64,000 nt of DNA from the NCBI GenBank assembly GCA_026545765.1, contig CM048841.1, forward strand, positions 64,121,354-64,185,353, read 5' to 3'. The notes beneath the pieces were generated by a model. The model saw nothing but the letters and a program-made list of their open reading frames with translations, was not told the origin of the DNA and searched no databases. The first letter of the stretch is position 1, and each line of letters starts with the position of its first letter. The translations under genes were made by a program, and so were the position numbers. Source of the DNA: Plantago major (taxonomy: Eukaryota > Streptophyta > Magnoliopsida > Lamiales > Plantaginaceae). Positions 1 through 12,149 of the stretch are shown here, one piece after another.

Positions 1-239
1 CCTTGTTTGTGGCATTGTTATACCTACTTATATCCAGCCTCTAGTCAGAGGTTTAAGCAGGTATAACATTCCAAGAACAGCGGTAGCCTCTCACGAAATT
101 ACCATGTTTTAGGAACAGCATTGACTTGCATGTAATTGTTTTATATTAATTTGATAGTACTATTAAGCAAGCCCCTGCCTCAATAGAACCCATCGAGGAT
201 AATTTCAGGAGTAATAGCTAACTGGCGTCCTCATAGAAT

Positions 240-660
240 GGATTATGCATGTAGTGGAAGAAATACAAACTCTTGCCAGGCTTGGTGAACCCACTAACAC
301 AATGCAACAGGTGACGATAGTTATCCAGCAGGTGACGATGGTTATGCAGCAGTTCACTGAGGCATTGCAAGCCAATGCAAACTGAGCAGCTCAACCCTTA
401 ACTCCACCACAATCAGATCAGCTGATCGTGTAGTTTCTCTATTTCTATACACAAACATTTCTGGGAAAACCGGGTGCTAGGAAGGCACACTTTTGGTATG
501 AGAGAATTGATAACATAAATGCGGTGTTGCAGTATGGTGATTCTTAAACATTTGACCTAGCCTTCTTGTTTGATGGAGCTGGTCCCCATTGGTGGAATTC
601 CACTGAGGCAAGCTGGAGTCTACATGAGGTGTCGAGAACTTGGGAGCAGTGTTGTCAATC
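240..660 (+). pseudogene. degraded Ty3-type gag-like fragment
   Basis: Translated in the plus direction, about 440-650 gives broken stretches such as FLGKPGARKAHFWYERI and, after an in-frame stop, FDLAFLFDGAGPHWWNS followed by SWSLHEVSRTWE. Spacing of hydrophobic residues and the WW pair before a downstream W resembles the capsid part of Ty3 (chromovirus-like) Gag, where a 'GEA..WW' block precedes a conserved Trp. The reading frame is interrupted and nothing recognisable as protease or polymerase follows. This is a family-level guess from motif shape; an unrelated decayed coding fragment is possible. Confidence 0.3.
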
Positions 661-879
661 CCGCCGTGATCCCGCTATCCCGAAGAGTTTTCAGGCCTGC
701 CCGGGATAGATACCTCCACACCGGGTTGTTTAGCGTCCTAGGCGATACTATGGATTTCCAGACCAGGATCCCAAAAAATCGCGGCGTAATAACGCCGAGA
801 TAGTGATTTTGTGGTCAATGACAAATTTCCTCAACTTTGCTTGTCTTTATGACTTGATATGAAGACTTTTATTACTTTT

Positions 880-906
880 ATATCTATATCTATATCTATA
901 TATATA
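880..906. repeat. TATCTA simple repeat
   Basis: A short run of TATCTA units grading into TATATA. It lies in an otherwise featureless AT-rich stretch (about 800-936) in which no gene is seen. Confidence 0.7.
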
Positions 907-941
907 ACACTTCGAGTTCCCCGGCAATCCCAGATTTTTAT

Positions 942-3900
942 TGTAACGCCCTGCTTTAAATAAGAAACTTTCACTAAAATAAGAATTACATTTTGTTATA
1001 TTTATATTTTGAAATTAAGTGAAAAACACTTCCACTGGTATTTAGCGTTAAATGGAAGTCGAAAAATTAGGAAACATTTTGTTACATGAAAACGTCCTAA
1101 AATAGTGAGGTACTACTACTTCACAAGATAGAACTATTTGAAGGCAAACTTGCAAAGAAAACTGTTTTGGGACATTTTGCAAATTATCCTAGAATAGTTG
1201 CAATTGACCTCTCAAACTCCAATTGACTACTGATCTTTCGTCATCTCTTTCATCTCCCTCTTTTCTTCTTGTTTTACTTTCACCATTTCACCTTCACTCT
1301 TCTAGAACCAAAATTGATAAGATTGGTGACGAATTCGATCAACCGCAAGCAGGTGCTGTCATGCTTATTCATCGTTGTAATTCTGTGATGCCACATGCCG
1401 ATCAGATTGCTTCAAGTTCCGCAAATTATATCGATGAAGTTCAAGTTGATCAATTACGACAGGTGTAAGATCCCCATTTCACTTATATCTCTCACGTAAT
1501 TGAGGTTGCAACACGCAGTTGCTTTCCTTCTCTATATAAAGACCAATTTCCAGCCATGATTCTCAAACCCAGCAATTCAATCAAAGTTACATAGTGAGCC
1601 ATAGAAGAAATCCTAGCTTGGTCCGAGCAACGGGTATCTTGAGGTAATCTTGTATGTTTTCTTATTCTTTCCCAAACTTGTACATGGAGTGATCTTCAAT
1701 TTTGTATTATCTCTGTTCTGATTATACCTGTAGATATTTTGGGTCTAATGGAATTCAAATTTATATTTATTTTGGAAGAAACTATTTCTAGTAGTGTTCT
1801 ATTTTATTCATATATGGGCTGATTTGGGGTTGTGATGGATAAAATATTGTTTTGATGAAATATATAAGAGGTGTTTCTTGAAATTCATGAGTAAAATACT
1901 ATATTAGTTTGGTATTCCTTTCATTCTGCTTCAATAGTTGCAAACTTGTAGTTAAAATCATGTTAAGCTCTCTTTATATTCCGAAACCTTTTTATGTAAA
2001 TGATCTCGCTAAATAAAGCAAGTGATAGCAACATCTTCTAGTTTTACTTCGAACAGTACCAGCAATTTATATATGCATAAATGTGTCTTGGGAGCAGATT
2101 TGATTGTTTTAATCTCGAAGCAATACAGGCTATTCTGATTTCGTATGGTGTAATGTTTAGAGCTTTTGCCATTTTCAGGCCAATTCTACTGCCAAATGTT
2201 TTCTGGACTTGTTTCAAAGCAACGTTGTAACATGAGTTCTTACCTTAGCATGAGTTCTGTGATCTGTTATTTTGTTCCTTGTAACTGAACTTATTAAGTT
2301 CTTTCTAAATTGGTAAAATGGTCGTTTTCACTTAGAAGTCTATTTAGTATATGTGTTTGAAATATTAGGTGTTCTCCTCTAAAATATTAAACAAAGTTTC
2401 ATTAGAAATAAATAACAAATTAGTTACTCGTTTGTTGACTACCTATAGGTGCCATATGAGTCTGTAAATACCGGGATATTAGTTTACAAGGTTCAACAAG
2501 CATGGTGAGGGTTCCTATCTCTTTCTCTTGCTTCTTTGCCCATTGAATATATCATTGCTCTTGTTCTTATTGCACTTGTTGAATTGAAACCTTGTGTGCC
2601 ATCGTATGACTCAACATCTTGGAAATTCTATTTCCAGGATTTCACTTGTATCTCTTTTCATATATTCTATACTAAACTGTTTCTTGAACTTGTTTCATTG
2701 TCTTGGTCCCTTCCTGTGCTCATTTGAGCTTGTCCTCATTTTCTTTTCTCGCACCTGAGTTGATATTGCTATCCATTATTCTCCTGAACTCCTCTTATTA
2801 TCTTATATCTCACCCGATTGGCCTGCTATCCTGTATTCATTCCTTGTCTTGCATTACGTTGTTATCACTCGAATTGTTCTTCTGAACTCACTCACTTATC
2901 TTGGCTCTTGGCTCATGTCAATCAAGTCTCTTCTTGTATATCTATCATGTTGACTTGACTCTCCATAACTACCAATTGAGCTTTTCATCTTGTCTTGTTC
3001 TATTGCATCTCAGTTACAACAACCTGACTGTGTTCTATTGCACTTAACCCTTATTCTTTCATCCCTTGCCCGTTCTTGTTCTCTTGTCGAAATTCCTTGT
3101 GATGTCATGTTCATCATATTCCAATTTATTTTGCCACTTGTAGCCTGTACTGACCTGTCTTGATATTGTGAAACTTACCTGGATAATGGGAATTCGTGTT
3201 TCCCTAATACCTGTGCTCGTGCTTGAACTTGTGGGCCCTAGGACTGCGACATGTAACTACCGGGCAGAAAGGACTGACGGTTTAAGGTTACTATGTTCAG
3301 ATCCTACCTTTTGGATGTATAAAGTAGTCAGGAGGTGGCTGCAATATACGATCCAATCAACATGTACCTAGGCATGTTGCCGTGTTTCACGGTAGCACCT
3401 CGCCTGGGAGTATAAGGTAGTATATTGGTATATGTTATGGTGTTGGTTGGTATCTGTTTCTCATGTTTTCTTGTATTCGACTTTATATCCTTGAACTATA
3501 CAAGTCTCAACTTTTATTTCAATTGCTATCGTGTATTGATCATGCCATGTTTCAGGTTTCTCTACAACTACTGTCAATCCTCCTGATCTTGTTATTCATT
3601 GGACCAATTATTTACCCTCACTAAGTCCTCTAAGACTTACCCTCGTTTGTTTCCTTTCCACAGTGAACAAGTGAAAGAAACTTGGATCTTGCGTATAATG
3701 GGCTATCTTGATTGTGATTCTTCCTTGAGTAAACTTTATAAAGTGTAATTACTAGCCCCGGGCCCCTTATGTGAAGTACTTGGAATGATTTGATTTGTAT
3801 TTGAAATCGATTTAGTTTTGTAACACTCTTTTATACATGTTTTTGGAATAAAAGTCATTTGAATTATTCATCTTTTTGTTTAGATATTGCCTAACCGTTC

Positions 3901-3999
3901 TTGTAATATTCTGAAAGATAGAAATTCTACTTGAAAGAATATTACATGCACGGGTGGCTATCTGACTAGGAGTTGCCAGCTCCCGGTCGGGGCGCTACA
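942..3999 (+). mobile_element. solo LTR of a Ty3 (Tekay/Del-like) retrotransposon, 3,058 bp
   Basis: The block begins TGTAACGCCC and ends GGGCGCTACA, which are near-perfect inverted termini of the TG...CA type. It is flanked by an identical 5-bp target site duplication, TTTAT at 937-941 and TTTAT at 4000-4004. There is no primer binding site, gag or pol inside, so this is one LTR left by recombination between the two LTRs of a full element. LTR starts of the form TGTAACRCCC and lengths of 3 kb are usual for the Tekay/Del chromovirus lineage; that lineage call is from memory. Orientation is taken from a TATA-like box at 1532 and AATAAA signals near 3848. Open frames inside it (for example near 1223, 2536, 3168) are chance. 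Confidence 0.88.
1532..1540 (+). promoter_or_regulatory. TATA-like box of the solo LTR
   Basis: CTATATAAA lies about 590 bp inside the LTR and is followed by a pyrimidine/adenine-rich stretch typical of an LTR R region start. It may still act as a promoter for flanking sequence; no direct evidence. Confidence 0.4.
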
Positions 4000-4004
4000 T
4001 TTAT

Positions 4005-5961
4005 GGCCAACCCCTACATGCGCGATCCAGGATTAATAATACTGCTTGTGATAACTATGGGAGTCGGAGGGGTTTGCTTTTGTTTAATTTTGCATCAATG
4101 TCATAAGGAAACTCTTTAATTTACAGATTGTTAGTTGGCATTAGAGGCGTTATAGGATTTTCATTGATTTAAACTTTCTGATGTATAATTTCTGGCCTTC
4201 TTCAAATAAAGTGGTTTTTGTTTTTATATGCTCTTTTCCAGGTTGTTACAATTCGATATAACTCAGGCTTGCCGGGATAGGATTGGGTGGCCGGGGGGAC
4301 ATATTGAATTGAATAAAAATAATAACCAATAAAATACAAATCCCAACAAATAAAATAAAAGTCCAAATAGTTCTTCAACACGAGTAGATCAATTTCCCAA
4401 TTTTTTTCTTTATTGATATTACTATTCACAGGTGACTTTGGGAAAGGTATATTATTAAGGAATACAGAGGGCTGCCTATTATTTATTTTGAAGCGCATCG
4501 GTTAGGTTTGGGGTTCCTGCACAGCTTCAACAAATAACTGGGCCTGGTTATAGTTTCTACCATGGTTGGGTGATGCAGTAACAGGTAGCGTTTTTCCATC
4601 TTTTCACATTTTAGTGGTAGGAAGAACTATGTGTTAAGGCACTGATTAAGGCACTAAGATATTGTTACACCACTGCCGTTATTAAAAGCTCCTATTCATT
4701 AATCTTAATCAGGAGTTTAGTCAGGTATGGCTTTTTGCTGCTAAAACTTTAATCATTTTTCCCTGCAGATAGAAGTAAGAGAAGCATTGGTGATCTTTTC
4801 CCCTGCAACATCTAGCTGAGAAATTTGAACTTGAAAATTTAAGCTGGTGAGTGGTGTCTGTTACGAAGAAAGCTTTACCTTGGAGGTTTGTTTCCAGTAC
4901 AAAGCTGTATATAGCTATGATGTTATTGGTCAGGAGGTCATCCAACACCAGTTACTTTGTCAATATAGTGTAATTGGTAATTAGACTCCATAGACATTAT
5001 CATGAAATTTTAGAAGCTTGAGAATTTGAGCTCATTGGGCCATGCCCGTTTTATTCATGTATTGCAATTGAGCTAAAGAAGATGTTTACTTTCTCTTTTA
5101 AAAAAAAAAATAGTGCCTGCTATTTTTTTGTAAATTTAACATTTAGCATAGCAATGAAGCACAGCTACTGCCACACTACTCGCTATAAACGCTAACAACA
5201 ACTATTCTTTGAAGTATAGAGGAACCCTAAAGATATATTTTTATAATCTAACCACCTCTCGTGGGAAAAGGGACCAACACAAATGTTAGATTATAAAGAT
5301 ATGGTATTGCTCCTTTGAAGTAAGTAAAATTATACTCCAGGTTGCACTATACTAAATTTGGCCGTCGATGAAGCAATAAACCCGTTGAAATTTAGAATAA
5401 TGGGTACCATAATCCGGTCGCATTTACAGACATCAGCAAGCAAATAATCACTACAAATATAGAAGTCAATACTATGTTTCTTAGTTTAACGAAAAGGTTG
5501 CTTCCCATTTAATACTGGTGTGATAAACGTGGCATAAATATTTATAGTTGAAGCTTCAATCACAGTTGAACAAGTAGTCATTTCTACCGATTACCATAGA
5601 GCATGATGTAGCACATATGTAGAGATAATTGAGTGGATAAGTTATGTTCAATTTGTTAGAATTTTAGCACTAATGAGGCTAGTCCATGACTTTGTACCTC
5701 AACCAAAGGGGCCCCACACGTTTGAAATGAAGTTTCATTAAACGTGTATAATCTACTATGGTAGTAGAAGACACTTGAGAAAGAATTACTAAAATTCATT
5801 GAAAGGTGAAAGAGTTATTGAAGCTCAAAGTGTGTTGGTTGATGCATTGAATATGGAATGCCAAGAGTTGGAATGGGAAAAGTCCCACATGGCTAAAATT
5901 GAGGAAGAAGAAACTACTTATTAGTCCAAGGCCGTTAAGGATTGGGCCCTTAGGGCACCCA
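4005..5961. other. AT-rich stretch without a supported gene
   Basis: No open frame here shows recognisable protein motifs on either strand. There is a short A-run near 5100. If the PDS5-like exon at 6830-6952 is real, this interval (and the solo LTR) would lie in its first intron or replace the rest of that gene. Confidence 0.5.
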
Positions 5962-6694
5962 TGTTGAAGGGGAGGAGCTAGATGTTCTACACACGACTCA
6001 CTGCTCCGCCAGGAGCCGGGCCCGGGTTCGAGGGTCCGTGGGTTCGCGGGTCGAGGTCTAGAGTTGATTATTATCTTTTGGGCGTAAATATTTTGGTTCG
6101 TTGCTTCAATAAGATAATCGTTAAGTCTCAAACCACCATCGGTTGTCTCGAGCGAACGGTCAGGTCCGCTCGTTTAATTTGAGCGAATCGGTCGACCATT
6201 CGCCAAAGGATGATTCAAACGAAAATTCCAATAGATGTGTCTGTCAATTTTGTTTTTAGGACCTTCGCGAAAGGATACATCTATTCGCATCGCAACTCTT
6301 CAATATTATAAATAGCCTCTAGAATCGATTTCAACACACGTAAATCCATTCTTCTTCCTTCTCTTAAACTACTCTCTAAAGCCGAAAAACCTTTATTGTT
6401 CGCTCACAGAGTCAAGTTCGAGTGCTAGAACTTTGATTCACATACCGTTCTATCTTGGGAGACTATTTGTCAAGAAACCGTTAGCACCAGAAGGGCAAAT
6501 ACGCCTTAAGGAATAAGGCCTTTTCGCTTCGCCAGCCTAATCCTATTCCTTACCCACTCCGTTACTATCCTCATACACTAACGCTAACCAAAGCACAACA
6601 CAATTACAGCTCAGTTCCTTCACCAGAACACGATTAAACCGAAACCTAGACCGCAACTTAAACCTAGGAGGTGGATGTTCTACTAAACCTAACA
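5962..6694 (+). repeat. LTR-like, promoter-bearing repeat of unknown family
   Basis: Starts TGTTGAAGGGG and ends CCTAACA, and contains TATTATAAATAG near 6304 followed by a pyrimidine-rich leader, an arrangement seen in short Copia LTRs. A direct repeat (GGAGCTAGATGTTCTAC near 5971, GGAGGTGGATGTTCTAC near 6666) lies near the two ends. No convincing target duplication or primer binding site is present, so this could instead be a decayed or non-LTR repeat. Confidence 0.3.
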
Positions 6695-6708
6695 GTCATC
6701 AATTGGTT

Positions 6709-6732
6709 AAAAAAAAAAAAAAAAAAAAAAAA
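6709..6732. repeat. poly(A) tract
   Basis: An A-run of about 24 bases immediately after the repeat above. On the minus strand this is a poly(T) run just inside the putative first intron of the PDS5-like gene. Confidence 0.8.
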
Positions 6733-6829
6733 ACAAGAAAAGGATAAAGCTGGAACCTTTGCAGGAAATTAACATAAAAAAATACAGGCAGAGAAAGCCC
6801 AGAAAGGGGAATGGGTAGATAGATGATAC

Positions 6830-6952
6830 CTCAAGAAGCATGAGTAGCTCATCAGTGGAGGAAAATCCAAGCATGAGAAGCTTGTTCCCAACATCCAATA
6901 AATCAGCATTAAGCTCTTTCTGTGAGGAATCATCAATAGTCACAGTACCCAT
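6830..6952 (-). CDS. first coding exon of a PDS5-like sister-chromatid cohesion protein (partial)
   Basis: On the minus strand an ATG at 6952 opens a 41-codon exon that ends in phase 0 at a good donor (TTGAG|GTATCA, exon end 6830). The peptide contains LLDVGNKLLMLG and STDELLMLLE. This matches, as I recall the family, the N-terminus of plant PDS5/androgen-induced-inhibitor-like proteins (…EAGNKLL…S.DELL.LL…), in which the first exon also ends just after this motif. PDS5 proteins bind cohesin on chromatin and modulate sister-chromatid cohesion. No further PDS5 exon is visible between here and the left edge. Either the first intron exceeds 6.8 kb and carries the insertions listed above, or the gene is truncated. 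Upstream (6953-7260) is AT-rich and could hold the 5'UTR. Confidence 0.5.
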
Positions 6953-8421
6953 TATTCTAAATTTGATTCAATCTGCTCGATGGAAAACAAATACTTGAGA
7001 ATATTACAACAATGAATTAGCAGAAGGAACGATAAGGTAATAGAACAGGATAGTGAGAAATTGAGGAAAAAGATGCAACCTTCACTAACTCGGACTATCC
7101 TTGGCAAACGGACAATTTTCTGCTGTTTTTTATGGTTGATTAATTGATTTGGGTGTTGAAAGAAAGAAATAACAATGGTGGACTGGTGGGCGGTAGGAGT
7201 AAGTAATTCAATTGGAACTCGGAAAACGACCCCTTTTGCGGTGGCGTCTTCAAATAACAAAAGTAGCCACCGTCCCAGGTTTTTTTATTTACTCCATGTC
7301 CCATATCGTAACTTTTCTTATTTCGCATCATCCTAGTCACACGGTCCAGATAACTTATCTAACTAGAGTCGGATTTATATTTCTACAGAATTATTGATTT
7401 GTCAATTAAATATGTTGTTAACAAAATATTCTTTTTTATTTATGAAAAAACATTAATATTGACAACTGTAATATAAAAAATTACCTTAAAAAGGTTTTCT
7501 GGCTTTGTTTTGAAATGATGACTAAAAGATCAACAGAAGGATGCAAAGTTTCGTGCAACGTTTCACTCAAAGTTTCATGTACAAAAACTGCAACTTAACA
7601 AAAACATTTTAAAACCTTACAAGTCATGTGCCTTTTATTTGGAGAAAATACTTAGGCCATATTTATGCTTGTTTGTTATCATCACAATTAATTCAAACAT
7701 TTAGGGTCAACAACAACATAGATATTTTTTAATTGATAGCATTGATGATTTTACTAAAAACATATCCATATCTATCTAGAAATATGGAAAACTTCATAAT
7801 CCAATCCATATATATTTTAAAAGTGATGGTATATTTCAAAGAAGAAGCATGCCACGTAAGATTTTAATTTCAACCCAAATTAAACAATTGATTTATAAAT
7901 CTTCCTATTTAAAAGAAAAAATTCTACCATTCACAATTTACTCTTAATTATCCTAACAGATTCATGTTAACAGCAAATAAATGCATAATCAACTCTAAAT
8001 ACATATTTGTTTTTTTTTCCTAAACTATATTTACGTTAGCAACAAAAACTCTAAATACATAATCCAACGATTTTTTAAGTAAAAAGTTAGTACTTCCGTG
8101 ATAAATTAAATGTATCGGGTCACAAATTGTGCAACAATTTGTTTAGTTTTATCTTCTAAGGTGAGTTACATTTTTAAAATTATCAAATCAAATCTTTTAA
8201 TCTATATCCAAAAAAAAACTCCATTTGTTATAAACTAAATGTATATATATTAGTATATACATATCCCTGCACTTCACGAATTCCAGTAGGCTTTAAAGAG
8301 TATATTTAATTTCATTTCATAATAGTACCTTACCTAACTCCAAACTACTCTCCATTTAGTCAGGTTACGGAAGGTAATTATTTTCATATGTTATATAGTA
8401 TATTTATATCACAAAGTATCA
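6953..8421. other. AT-rich intergenic sequence
   Basis: Possible 5'UTR and promoter of the PDS5-like exon near 6953-7300; beyond that no gene, RNA or clear repeat was recognised on either strand. Confidence 0.5.
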
Positions 8422-8632
8422 TGAGAGATGGTCTTTATCTAGGGACGATCTATGTTACCAACAAAACCATTCATGTTATTAATAAAAACGTCTATGTTGT
8501 TAACGAAATAAGTTTTATTGTAATATGACAAAACACCAATGTTGATAATATATGCGTTTTTATTAATAACATCGATGATTTTCTTAACAATATAGGTCCG
8601 TCTCTAGATAATTTATCCAGAAACCGTCTCTC
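8422..8632. mobile_element. MITE-like element with terminal inverted repeats
   Basis: The left end TGAGAGATGGT reads as an imperfect inverted copy of the right end (ACCGTCTCTCA), and the similarity continues inward: TCTAGGGACG on the left, and TCTAGAGACGG on the right-end reverse complement. Length about 210 bp and no coding capacity fit a miniature inverted-repeat element. I could not define a target duplication, so the superfamily is open. Confidence 0.5.
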
Positions 8633-8791
8633 AGGAGACTCTATTTATATAATACAACATTAATTTTATTTTTATTTTTTTTGTAATGATATATTCATGT
8701 TTGTATTATAGTTCATGGCAACGCTTTATTGATTCAACCAAATGCATATGACATTCCTAGGGGCTAGGAGCTCAAGATCAGTTAGACCCGG

Positions 8792-10114
8792 TGATGTGAC
8801 AATGAAATGTGTGATATAGCATACTTTTAGACCCTCGTTTTTTGTCTTAGATGCAATATTTGTATCGTTTTATGGTCAATTACCAACTTTGCGTGTTTTC
8901 TGTAGGTCATGATCGCGTTTTTGAGGATTTGCACCATTTCAGGTACCAAACGGCATAATTGTGCCAAATCGAGACGAGGAAGCAAATACGCCGGATTGAC
9001 CATTGCACGGAGTTTGAGGAGTCAAAACATGTCATGCGACCAACCAATGCAAAGATAATTGAAGATGCAACAACTTTGTAGAAGACCACTTTTCGAGGAG
9101 ACAAAGTTACGAAGCTCGAAATTGAAGAACGAAGAAAACATATTCGAATCTACAGGGATCGCACTTGGCGGCCACCAGGGGACCGCAGAAGGCCTCATTG
9201 CGGTCCACAGGCGACCGCAGTGATGGTTCTGTTTTGGTTCTGGGCTGATTCCTGGCCTGTCAGACTAGAGCCCACATTCCTAAACCTTCCTTATAGATGA
9301 ATGGCGGCTAGAGCTCGATTTCCACACTATAAATAAGACCTCAGGGGTCTCATAATTTTACACAGCTCACAAAGAAGCTCTCCTGAGAGAGAACCAGTCC
9401 TCGGGGAAGTGAAACCCCAAAACCGCTGGCCGTGCAGGCACCTAGAAGGAGAAACCCTAGAAGCAGCAGCACGAAGATATCAGAGACTAAGCTTGTTCTT
9501 CCTTTCTTCTCTAGTTTTTCAATTTCTGTTCTTAGATTACTATGAGTAGCTAACTTTCTTTTGTAAAGGCGAACCGCCGTAACTCAGATTTTGCTACTTC
9601 TTTATATTGATATATTAATGGAATAGTTATTAGACGTAAATCGTGGTTATACAACACTATACATCCTTCGTGGTGTGATGTTCTGCTGAGTGACACAGTA
9701 GTTTCATTGAACTGAGTAGGGGTACTCGTGCCAACTACGCCTTGTGCACCATAGTATTATGCCCTGCTGTCGTTAGAGGTAATCACGTAGAATTTTAACT
9801 AGAAAGTTGGGAGTAGCATAGCAGAGGGAGGTTGGGGAACCTTTACGCCTTTACATCATTGATTTACAACAAAGCAATTTAGAGTTTACTGCAATTCAAT
9901 TATTCTGTCTGATATCAAACTGTTTACTTTTCTGCATTCAATTACAACGTTATTTGCTTGTTCATATACTAAGTGTCCGTGGAGAACGACATCCGGAGTC
10001 AACTTTCTGCTATAAACTGTGGATTTGAGGACTTCCGACTTATAAATTTAATCTTGATTGTATTTAGGGAATACAGGCTCTACAACGGAAAACGAAATCT
10101 CTGAGTGCACATCA
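8792..10114 (+). mobile_element. 5' LTR of a Ty3 Athila/Tat-like element
   Basis: Starts TGATGTGAC and ends CACATCA, inverted termini. The minus strand of 27748-28641 plus 11520-12149 carries a clearly related LTR, so this is a repeated family. A TATA box (CTATAAATA, 9327-9335) precedes the likely transcript start. The end is followed directly by a primer-binding-site-like AGCGCCGCTGCCGGGGAC, the form used by Athila/Tat elements. Length 1.32 kb. A 5-bp target duplication cannot be tested because the 3' end of this element is missing. Confidence 0.75.
9327..9335 (+). promoter_or_regulatory. TATA box of the forward Athila-like LTR
   Basis: CTATAAATA, conserved at the corresponding place in the inverted LTR copy (plus-strand TATTTATAGG near 28108). 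Confidence 0.6.
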
Positions 10115-10120
10115 AAATTT

Positions 10121-10138
10121 AGCGCCGCTGCCGGGGAC
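10121..10138 (+). other. primer binding site of the forward Athila-like element
   Basis: AGCGCCGCTGCCGGGGAC lies six bases after the LTR end. Athila/Tat elements prime from tRNA-Asp with a TGGCGCCGTTGCCGGGGA-type site (family knowledge); the match is good but not perfect. Confidence 0.6.
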
Positions 10139-10509
10139 ACTTGACCGCTCAAGCAAGTTTCGATCGTCCGAGATAAGTTGAAATCTTTCTTTCGCTTTTT
10201 AATTTACGCACTGTCTTTTAATTACGTATAGCATAAAACCAAAAAAATCTTAAAACCTGTGTGAATCTATCTCCACAGCAAAAAATCCAAAAATATTTTA
10301 TCTTCCATATTAGTTTACTTTCTTATCAAAAAACCCAAGAACAAGTAACTTTAAATTTCTGTTTATTATCTTTATAGCATTTTTTATTCGTATCTACAAA
10401 GGTTTGTCTGTTAGTCTTTATGTAAGTCAGGAGAAGTGCAGGAACACCAGTAGTACCTCTTAAAGAGGACATAGATAAGCTTGAAAGGCGGAGACTGCTT
10501 GCCATCGTA

Positions 10510-11519
10510 ATGGAATCCTCCAGCAACGTGAGTGGAGAAGAAAACAGCAACGACAATCCATCTGGGAATGTCGCCACTTCTGAACTTGAACAGCTTCCTA
10601 AGATCCGACTTGAGATTCAAGTTGAAAGGGAAGAACTGGAACAGGAAAGGCTAAGGATAGCCGAGGAAAGATTGAGGTTAGATGAGAACCGAAGAAGGGA
10701 TAACTACGCAAGGGTGGAACTGGTAAACGAAGACGATAGACCCATGCGCGACTATGTTATGCCAAGGCTTACACCGCATGCCCCAAGCATCTATCTTGAG
10801 AGGATTGCGAGTGAGTATGATCTGAAAGGAACTCATATGTACCAGCTACCACACTTCTACGGGAACCCAACTGAAGACCCGATGCACTTTATAAGGGAAT
10901 TCTATGCAATAGTTGGAGGTATACCACTGAATGGGCTCACGGAATGTCAACTTAGAAGAAGGGTCTTCCCTAGCTGTCTTAAGGACAAGGAGAAGAACTG
11001 GCTTATCTCACTACATCCAGGCAATTTGACTACATGGGACGAGGTTTTCAACAAGTTTATGCTCAGATACTTCCCATTGAAGAAGACATCTGACCTGAAG
11101 AGCCAGATCCAAAACTTCAACCAATTTGATGGAGAAACCTTTCACAAAGCGTGGATCTACTTGACAGATGCCCAATGCACTCTTACGCACTGTTTGACAA
11201 GGTCAACAACTTTTACAAGGGAATTGACTCTATCAGCCAAGCACTCATCGATGGAGCATGTCAAGGAAACCTGCTAGACGCACCCCCAAGAAGGATTTAG
11301 GAAGTGTGCGAGAACCTTAGTGAGAACTCTATGCAGAATGGATGAGGAAGAAGGGTGGTTACTAAGGAGTTCAGAGCAATAGAGGAAACTCATTGGAAAC
11401 AGATCAGCAGGAGGATTGAAGCTATAGAGATAAGGATGGGAAAGAAGGATGTTGTGAAATGGAGACCCAGAAACCAACCGGTAAACAGCTTTATCCCTCA
11501 ACACCCTCTCTTATCATAC
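10510..11519 (+). pseudogene. Athila-like Gag, frameshifted and truncated
   Basis: Gag coats the retroelement RNA in cytoplasmic particles. The open frame from ATG 10510 runs 255 codons. An N-terminal charged coiled-coil (about residues 35-65, Glu/Arg/Leu-rich) is followed by MRDYVMPRLTPHAPSI, then LPHFYGNPTEDPMHFIREF, RRRVFPSCLKDKEKNWL and TTWDEVFNKFMLRYFP. This is the classic plant Athila/Tat capsid pattern (F.G...EDP..H...F, LKDKAK.WL, W....FL.KFFP). The frame is lost near 11180. Homology continues in other frames to about 11510 (DGACQGNLLD, ENLSENS), after which the inverted LTR begins at 11520. No protease or polymerase of this copy remains. Confidence 0.75.
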
Positions 11520-12149
11520 TGATGTGTACTCGGAGATTTTGATTTCGTTGTAGAGACTGTAATCCCCAAATACAATCAAAAGATTAAATTTATAATTGTC
11601 AAACCTCACTAACACACAGTTTATAGCGGTAAGTTAACTCGAGATGTTGTTCTCTCGGGAATAACGCTCGATTGAAATAGAATATTAAATGGTTGATTTT
11701 CAATAAAAAGTAAATAACATATTTTTTTGGTATTTTTGAATAAGTAAAATAAACACGTAAGCAGGAAATTAATTTTAATGAATTGACGAACTAAGAACTT
11801 ATAAAGAAAAGCATGTAAGCGTTAACCATCACTTTGATAAATGGTTTATATCAGGAATAATAGATAGCGATAGTTACGGCTGCAAAGTCACACAAGTCAC
11901 ATATCTTATACCAAGGCGCAGTCAGCAAAGATACCCTATATAGATTATCGTCTAGCTCAAAGTTGTCACCAGTTGCTAGCTCAACATCATACCTCAGGCA
12001 GAATATCAACCTATAGACACAGCTGATACCTCCTAATCTAGTGCAATGAATACTCATGTCTCGCGAAAACATAAACAATCAAAGCATCTTTCTCAAACAG
12101 CACAGATATGAACAACAATCGCATAACCAACATTGATGCTAAAACTATT
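11520..12149 (-). mobile_element. 3' portion of an inverted Athila-like LTR (left piece)
   Basis: Read on the minus strand, this ends GTACACATCA and contains TATAAATTTAATCTT and CAGTCTCTACAACG, closely matching 10030-10114 of the forward LTR. It is the distal end of an LTR whose start lies at 28641. The Copia element at 12150-27742 splits the two pieces, and the five bases CTATT (12145-12149) are repeated at 27743-27747 as its target duplication. Joined, the LTR would be about 1.52 kb, longer than the forward copy partly through a ~55-bp tandem duplication in the right piece. Confidence 0.72.

Noticed and set aside
1223..1468. 81-codon frame with a hydrophobic start that looks like a signal peptide
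   Set aside because: It lies inside the solo LTR, upstream of its TATA-like box, with no homology and no splice context.
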